Shown piece after piece: positions 60,585 to 64,000 of a stretch of DNA of 64,000 nucleotides. The DNA is from RUG11462 sp045649405 (GTDB lineage: Bacteria; Bacillota; Clostridia; Oscillospirales; Acutalibacteraceae). A model generated the notes under the pieces. The model was not told the origin of the DNA. It did not search any database and worked only from the letters and a program-made list of their open reading frames with translations. A program made the translations under genes and the position numbers. Location: positions 1 through 64,000 of the forward strand of contig JAZRPW010000023.1 in the NCBI GenBank assembly GCA_045649405.1, given 5' to 3'. The stretch's first letter is position 1; every line of letters starts with the position of its first letter.

Positions 60585-61601
60585 TTATACATCCCATTTA
60601 AATACTGTTTTAAACGGTGTGGTCAAATCATTACCAAAAACACGAATAATGTCTTTAATAGACTTAACTGGCTCGTCCTCACTGATAATAATTTTAATTC
60701 TTTTTTGGAAGTCTTTTGACTCCATAAGTTCAACTGCTTTTTCGAAGTCAGCACGACCTGAACGAGAAGAACCAATGAAAGTAAGACCTTTTTCCAAAAT
60801 GTCACGAGTGTTAATGCCAACCTTGTTTTCAGAAACACCCATAAGCATTACAGTACCTTGTGGGTTGATGTGTCTAATAATATCATCAATTGCGTAGAAA
60901 GAGCCTTCGCCACCACAACATTCAAATGCGTGGTCAACATTAAAGTCTTCTGGAATGTTGTTTGCAAGATGAGTACCATCAACAAATGAGAAGTGTGAAA
61001 GTTTGCGTGAGTCCATACCAACAACATAAAGTTTTGAATTTGGAAAACGAAGTTTTAACACATTTGCAACTGAATAAGCAAGTGAGCCGTCACCCCAAAT
61101 ACCAATAGAATCACGAACTTCGTGAGCAGCCAAATCAAATCTTGTTGAAGCGTGAACGCCAACACTAATAAATTCAGTGATTGCTGCTACTGCGTCTGGC
61201 ACATCGTTATAAGGCACAACTCGGTCAACCGGCAAATCAACAAACTCACGCATAAATCCGTCGTGGCCTGATGATAAGAAGTAAGAGCCTTTGTCATAGT
61301 TTTCAAAAATAACTGGGTTTTTGCGAATTGGTGTGTTAGGAATCATAACAACCTTTTGACCTTTTTCATAAGTGCCAGTTGGGTCAAATTCAACAATACC
61401 GCAACATTCATGAATAAGCGCCATTGGCAATTTCTTATTCAACACCTTAATGTCACGTTGGCCCAAGAAATAACGTTGGTCAGCGTGGCACAAAGCCATA
61501 TAATTTGGTCTGATGATAACTTTATCAGAATTAAGACTTAAATCGGTGTATTTAATTGAAAAAACCTTTGGACTTACTAATTGATAAACGTAATTAATCA
61601 A
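60585..61601 (-). CDS. tarJ: Ribulose-5-phosphate reductase (TarJ-like zinc alcohol dehydrogenase)
   Basis: A medium-chain dehydrogenase of the TarJ/BcsJ group, which reduces ribulose-5-phosphate to ribitol-5-phosphate for CDP-ribitol. Cys in MALCHADQRYFLGQRD near 37-52, EcCG-type HECCGIVEFDP near 70-80, coenzyme fold IGIWGDGSLAYSVANVL near 160-176. About 338 residues from a TTG start at 61601, preceded by GGAGG with 8-bp spacing; this start overlaps the tarI stop. TarI directly upstream supports the assignment. Confidence 0.85.
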   Translation of the reverse strand: MINYVYQLVSPKVFSIKYTDLSLNSDKVIIRPNYMALCHADQRYFLGQRDIKVLNKKLPMALIHECCGIVEFDPTGTYEKGQKVVMIPNTPIRKNPVIFENYDKGSYFLSSGHDGFMREFVDLPVDRVVPYNDVPDAVAAITEFISVGVHASTRFDLAAHEVRDSIGIWGDGSLAYSVANVLKLRFPNSKLYVVGMDSRKLSHFSFVDGTHLANNIPEDFNVDHAFECCGGEGSFYAIDDIIRHINPQGTVMLMGVSENKVGINTRDILEKGLTFIGSSRSGRADFEKAVELMESKDFQKRIKIIISEDEPVKSIKDIIRVFGNDLTTPFKTVFKWDV

Positions 61602-62313
61602 TTTTAATTCCTCCAACCATAGCTTGAGCAATCTTATAGTCGCTCACAGTTGTAATTTTAATATTAGAAATTTCGCCCTCAACCATAAAGACAGGGTGGT
61701 TTTTAACAATGCAAATTTTACAAGCATCTGTCAAAATTGCCTTTTCATCTTCAGTAAGCTCATTGTAAAGCTTTTTCAAAAGAGAAATGTTAAAACTTTG
61801 TGGTGTTTGGCCTTGATACATTTTGCTTCTGTCAGGAATGTTTGAAATAAACTGACCATCTTCGCTTTCAACAATAGTATCAATAGCACTTGTAACAGTA
61901 TCAACTGCACCATATTTAATTGCAGCGTCAATGTTATCATTAATCATTCTTTGTGTAACAAATGGTCTAACAGAGTCATGTGTTACAATAATGTGCTCGT
62001 CAGACTCGCCAAATTTTTCTTCAATGTCAGCAACAATGTTGAAAATTGTTGAGTTTCTGTCAGTACCGCCTGCAACAACGTGAATGTTGTCAGAAGCAGG
62101 TGCACCAATGTATTTTTTAATAAGGTCATTCATATGTGTAACCCAGTCAGCGTGAACACCAATGTAGATGTGGTCAAGACGTGAAGCCAATTTGAACTTT
62201 TCTAAAGTGTGAACAATAATTGGTTTTTCATCTAAATTCAAAAATTGCTTTGGCATATCAGAAATATTCATTCTTGAACCAACGCCACCAGCTAAAATTG
62301 CACCAAAAATCAT
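61594..62313 (-). CDS. tarI: Ribitol-5-phosphate cytidylyltransferase (TarI-like)
   Basis: A 239-residue IspD-like nucleotidyltransferase that makes CDP-ribitol. Signature ILAGGVGSRMNISDMPKQFLNL near 6-27, VTHDSVRPFV near 107-116, and MYQGQTPQSFNISLL near 155-169. IspD is the alternative, but the adjacent tarJ and LicD genes favour TarI. GGAGGAAAT precedes the ATG, which overlaps the licD stop by four bases (ATGA). Confidence 0.87.
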   Translation of the reverse strand: MIFGAILAGGVGSRMNISDMPKQFLNLDEKPIIVHTLEKFKLASRLDHIYIGVHADWVTHMNDLIKKYIGAPASDNIHVVAGGTDRNSTIFNIVADIEEKFGESDEHIIVTHDSVRPFVTQRMINDNIDAAIKYGAVDTVTSAIDTIVESEDGQFISNIPDRSKMYQGQTPQSFNISLLKKLYNELTEDEKAILTDACKICIVKNHPVFMVEGEISNIKITTVSDYKIAQAMVGGIKID

Positions 62314-63191
62314 TTTTTATTTCCTCCGTTTGTAAAATAATATTTACCTTTATAAATTTTATATGAATTGTCAGTATCGACAAATTCAATTTCATGATGA
62401 ACAACTCTGTCTTCTTCTGGTGGCAATTCCAAATAGTCACCAAAAGCTTCTTTTAAATAGTTGTCATAACCGACCATTGCCGGAATGTCGTGCCCTTCGA
62501 ACTTTAAATAAACAGTGTCTAAAAAGTCTTTTGCAAAATACTTTTTCTTCATATAATAAGGGCCAGAGCAAAGCTCGGTTGCATGTTCACTTGTTTTAAG
62601 TGAATATTTTGTCATTCTTCTCTTACAACCCATTGCAATTTTCCATCTAAGCGACTTAAACGGAACAAGTGCCAACAAAATTCTGCCTATAATTTCAATA
62701 AGTTTGCCGTTGTTAAGCGGTGCTTCGCCGATTAAATAAAGCGAATAAAACAGTGCATTCATCATTTGAAAAATGCGTTTTACTTTTCCGCTTGGTCGCC
62801 CGTCAATTGGCAAAACATCAAGCACAATTCCGTGATTTATATCAAGGTCTTTTTGATAAGATTTGATATAAGTTGTTTCGCTATCACAAATTGTTGCAAA
62901 AAGATTTTTTGTAAGATTTTCTTTTGTTGAAACCTGCAAAAAATATCTGTCTGAATGGGAATGCTTGTTGAAAAGTTCAATCAGTTTTTCATAATCTTCT
63001 CTTGGCATAAAAACATCAACATCATCATCCCAAGGAATAAACCCGCCTTCTCTGACAGCACCGATAAGGCAACCACCACAGAAGTAGAATGTAAGGTTGT
63101 GCTTGTCACAAAAATCTTTGAAAAACAATAACATTTCAAGCGACTTTTTTTGCAAGTTAATTATTTCTACATCACTTATTTTGTAAGCCAT
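62310..63191 (-). CDS. LicD-family phosphotransferase, copy 2 (tarIJ-linked)
   Basis: A 293-residue LicD/fukutin-type protein: FCGGCLIGAVREGGFIPWDDDVDVFM near 36-61 and a DVLPIDG segment near 124. Because tarI and tarJ are next to it, it may transfer ribitol-phosphate from CDP-ribitol, as fukutin and FKRP do in animals (inference). It shares its motif layout with the copy at 37443-38288. The ATG at 63191 is preferred over GTG 63203; either overlaps or touches the upstream stop. Confidence 0.85.
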   Translation of the reverse strand: MAYKISDVEIINLQKKSLEMLLFFKDFCDKHNLTFYFCGGCLIGAVREGGFIPWDDDVDVFMPREDYEKLIELFNKHSHSDRYFLQVSTKENLTKNLFATICDSETTYIKSYQKDLDINHGIVLDVLPIDGRPSGKVKRIFQMMNALFYSLYLIGEAPLNNGKLIEIIGRILLALVPFKSLRWKIAMGCKRRMTKYSLKTSEHATELCSGPYYMKKKYFAKDFLDTVYLKFEGHDIPAMVGYDNYLKEAFGDYLELPPEEDRVVHHEIEFVDTDNSYKIYKGKYYFTNGGNKK

Positions 63192-63196
63192 ATTTT

Positions 63197-64000
63197 TTAC
63201 CACTTTTTAAAAGCAAATTTGAATATTCCAACAAAGAAACCTAAGCCATAAGAAAAATGCAAAACAAAATGTACCCACATTAGTCGCAATCGTCCTATTG
63301 TATAAGTAATGTGCTTTGACTTGAATGAAACCAAAAAGTCAATAGCAACATAAAGCGCCAAAACTGCAAGATAAAGCACACGAATTGGTTGGCAAATTAA
63401 TGCTAAAAGGCCACCAAAAACAATGTACATAAAAAACAAAAGTGGCACAAGGTGGGAAAGGCGTGCAGGTTTTTTGTGCTTTTTAATAACTGCAACCTTC
63501 CAAAAACCATAAAGATAATATTGTTTGAAAAGCGCTCTGTAATTATCTCTTGGGTAATAGGTACTTCTAATTTCAGGAGTAATGTAAACCTTACCACCGT
63601 TTTCAATTAATCTAAAGTTAAAATCATCATCTTCGTTCAAAGTCAAATCTTCATCAAAATAATTCAACTTTTCGGCAGTTGACTTTAAAAATGAGCCAAA
63701 TGAAACTGTGTCAGAATAACCCTCATAATTTTCAATGTGGTTTCTGCCACCACCCAAAGCAAAAGGTGAGTAGTAAGCCGCAGCCACTGCTTTTTGAATT
63801 GGATTTTTGCCCATAACAATGTTTGGACCACCAATATTATCAGCATCAGTTTTTAAATGATATTCAATACACTTTGAAACATAGTCAGTTGCATATTCAG
63901 AGTGGGCATCAAAACGAACAATATATTCGTGTTTTGCCGCTTTAATACCATAATTAAGTGCAAACTGAACAGACTTTTCAGGGTTGTCAATCATTTTAAT
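63197..64000 (-). CDS. Family 2 glycosyltransferase, N-terminus beyond window
   Basis: Partial gene: the frame stays open through base 64000. The visible 267 residues carry the GT2 nucleotide-sugar part YIVRFDAHSEYATDYVSKC (DxH motif), SFGSFLK, a DEDLTLNEDDDFNFRL ED motif and membrane helices at the C-terminus (about 175-195, 205-225, 240-260). This layout resembles ExoA-like polysaccharide glycosyltransferases. Ends 6 bp before the licD start codon region, so all four genes form one operon. Confidence 0.85.
   Translation of the reverse strand: MKMIDNPEKSVQFALNYGIKAAKHEYIVRFDAHSEYATDYVSKCIEYHLKTDADNIGGPNIVMGKNPIQKAVAAAYYSPFALGGGRNHIENYEGYSDTVSFGSFLKSTAEKLNYFDEDLTLNEDDDFNFRLIENGGKVYITPEIRSTYYPRDNYRALFKQYYLYGFWKVAVIKKHKKPARLSHLVPLLFFMYIVFGGLLALICQPIRVLYLAVLALYVAIDFLVSFKSKHITYTIGRLRLMWVHFVLHFSYGLGFFVGIFKFAFKKW

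Overview
The window is AT-rich, densely packed bacterial chromosome. It suggests an anaerobic, probably spore-forming Clostridia-type Firmicute, of the kind found in the gut. Evidence: an [FeFe]-hydrogenase operon (HydA/HydB/HydC subunits) with a Rex-type operator, an oxygen-sensitive class III ribonucleotide reductase, spore-type genes (YpeB-like, SpoIID-like, SpoVB-like), an acetyl-CoA-type MetA, the asp23-yloV-recG gene order, consensus TTGACA-17-TATAAT promoters and strong GGAGG ribosome binding sites. No rRNA, tRNA, CRISPR array, prophage or transposase was seen.

Layout. 1-9.95 kb (+): small membrane protein, ddl, mscL with a zinc ribbon, a DUF2079 membrane protein, a lipoprotein substrate-binding protein, asp23-yloV and recG. 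9.95-11.6 kb: an XRE repressor divergent from a secreted leucine-rich-repeat protein, with three operator-like palindromes between them, bracketed by two identical terminators in opposite orientation. 11.6-16 kb: phosphohexomutase, FAD oxidoreductase, metA, HAD phosphatase. 16.1-20.7 kb: rlmB, a 955-residue protein that looks like a P-type ATPase stripped of its catalytic motifs, and a degenerate LytR-CpsA-Psr-like protein. 20.8-30.5 kb: three large secreted proteins with Ig-like repeats and FN3-like C-termini, the largest carrying a DUF5722-like domain and a calcineurin-like phosphoesterase. 30.5-35.6 kb: nadE, nrdG, nrdD (with a fused glutaredoxin-like domain and an attenuator-like leader) and trxB.

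35.6-43.5 kb, mostly (-): DUF6198 membrane protein, DprA-like, LicD, DUF1015, a (+) ypeB and a GH2 glycosidase, with dispersed palindromic repeats between genes. 43.6-52 kb: a ten-gene hydrogenase operon. Besides the HydC-, HydB- and HydA-type subunits it carries a HydS-like putative sensory hydrogenase, two HATPases, two DRTGG-like proteins, a PHP-domain protein and a small [2Fe-2S] protein, which together look like an H2/redox-sensing circuit. 52-58 kb: a penicillin-binding protein, DUF378, and a probable spore-envelope operon. 58-64 kb (-): CGCAxxGCC protein, PQ-loop protein, TraX-like protein, prs, then tarJ, tarI, licD and a GT2 glycosyltransferase cut by the window end, a likely ribitol-phosphate surface-polymer operon.

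The least explained objects are the catalytically degenerate P-type ATPase/LCP pair, the nrdD leader, and the hydrogenase-linked sensing genes. Functions are inferred from motifs read by eye; no database search was run.
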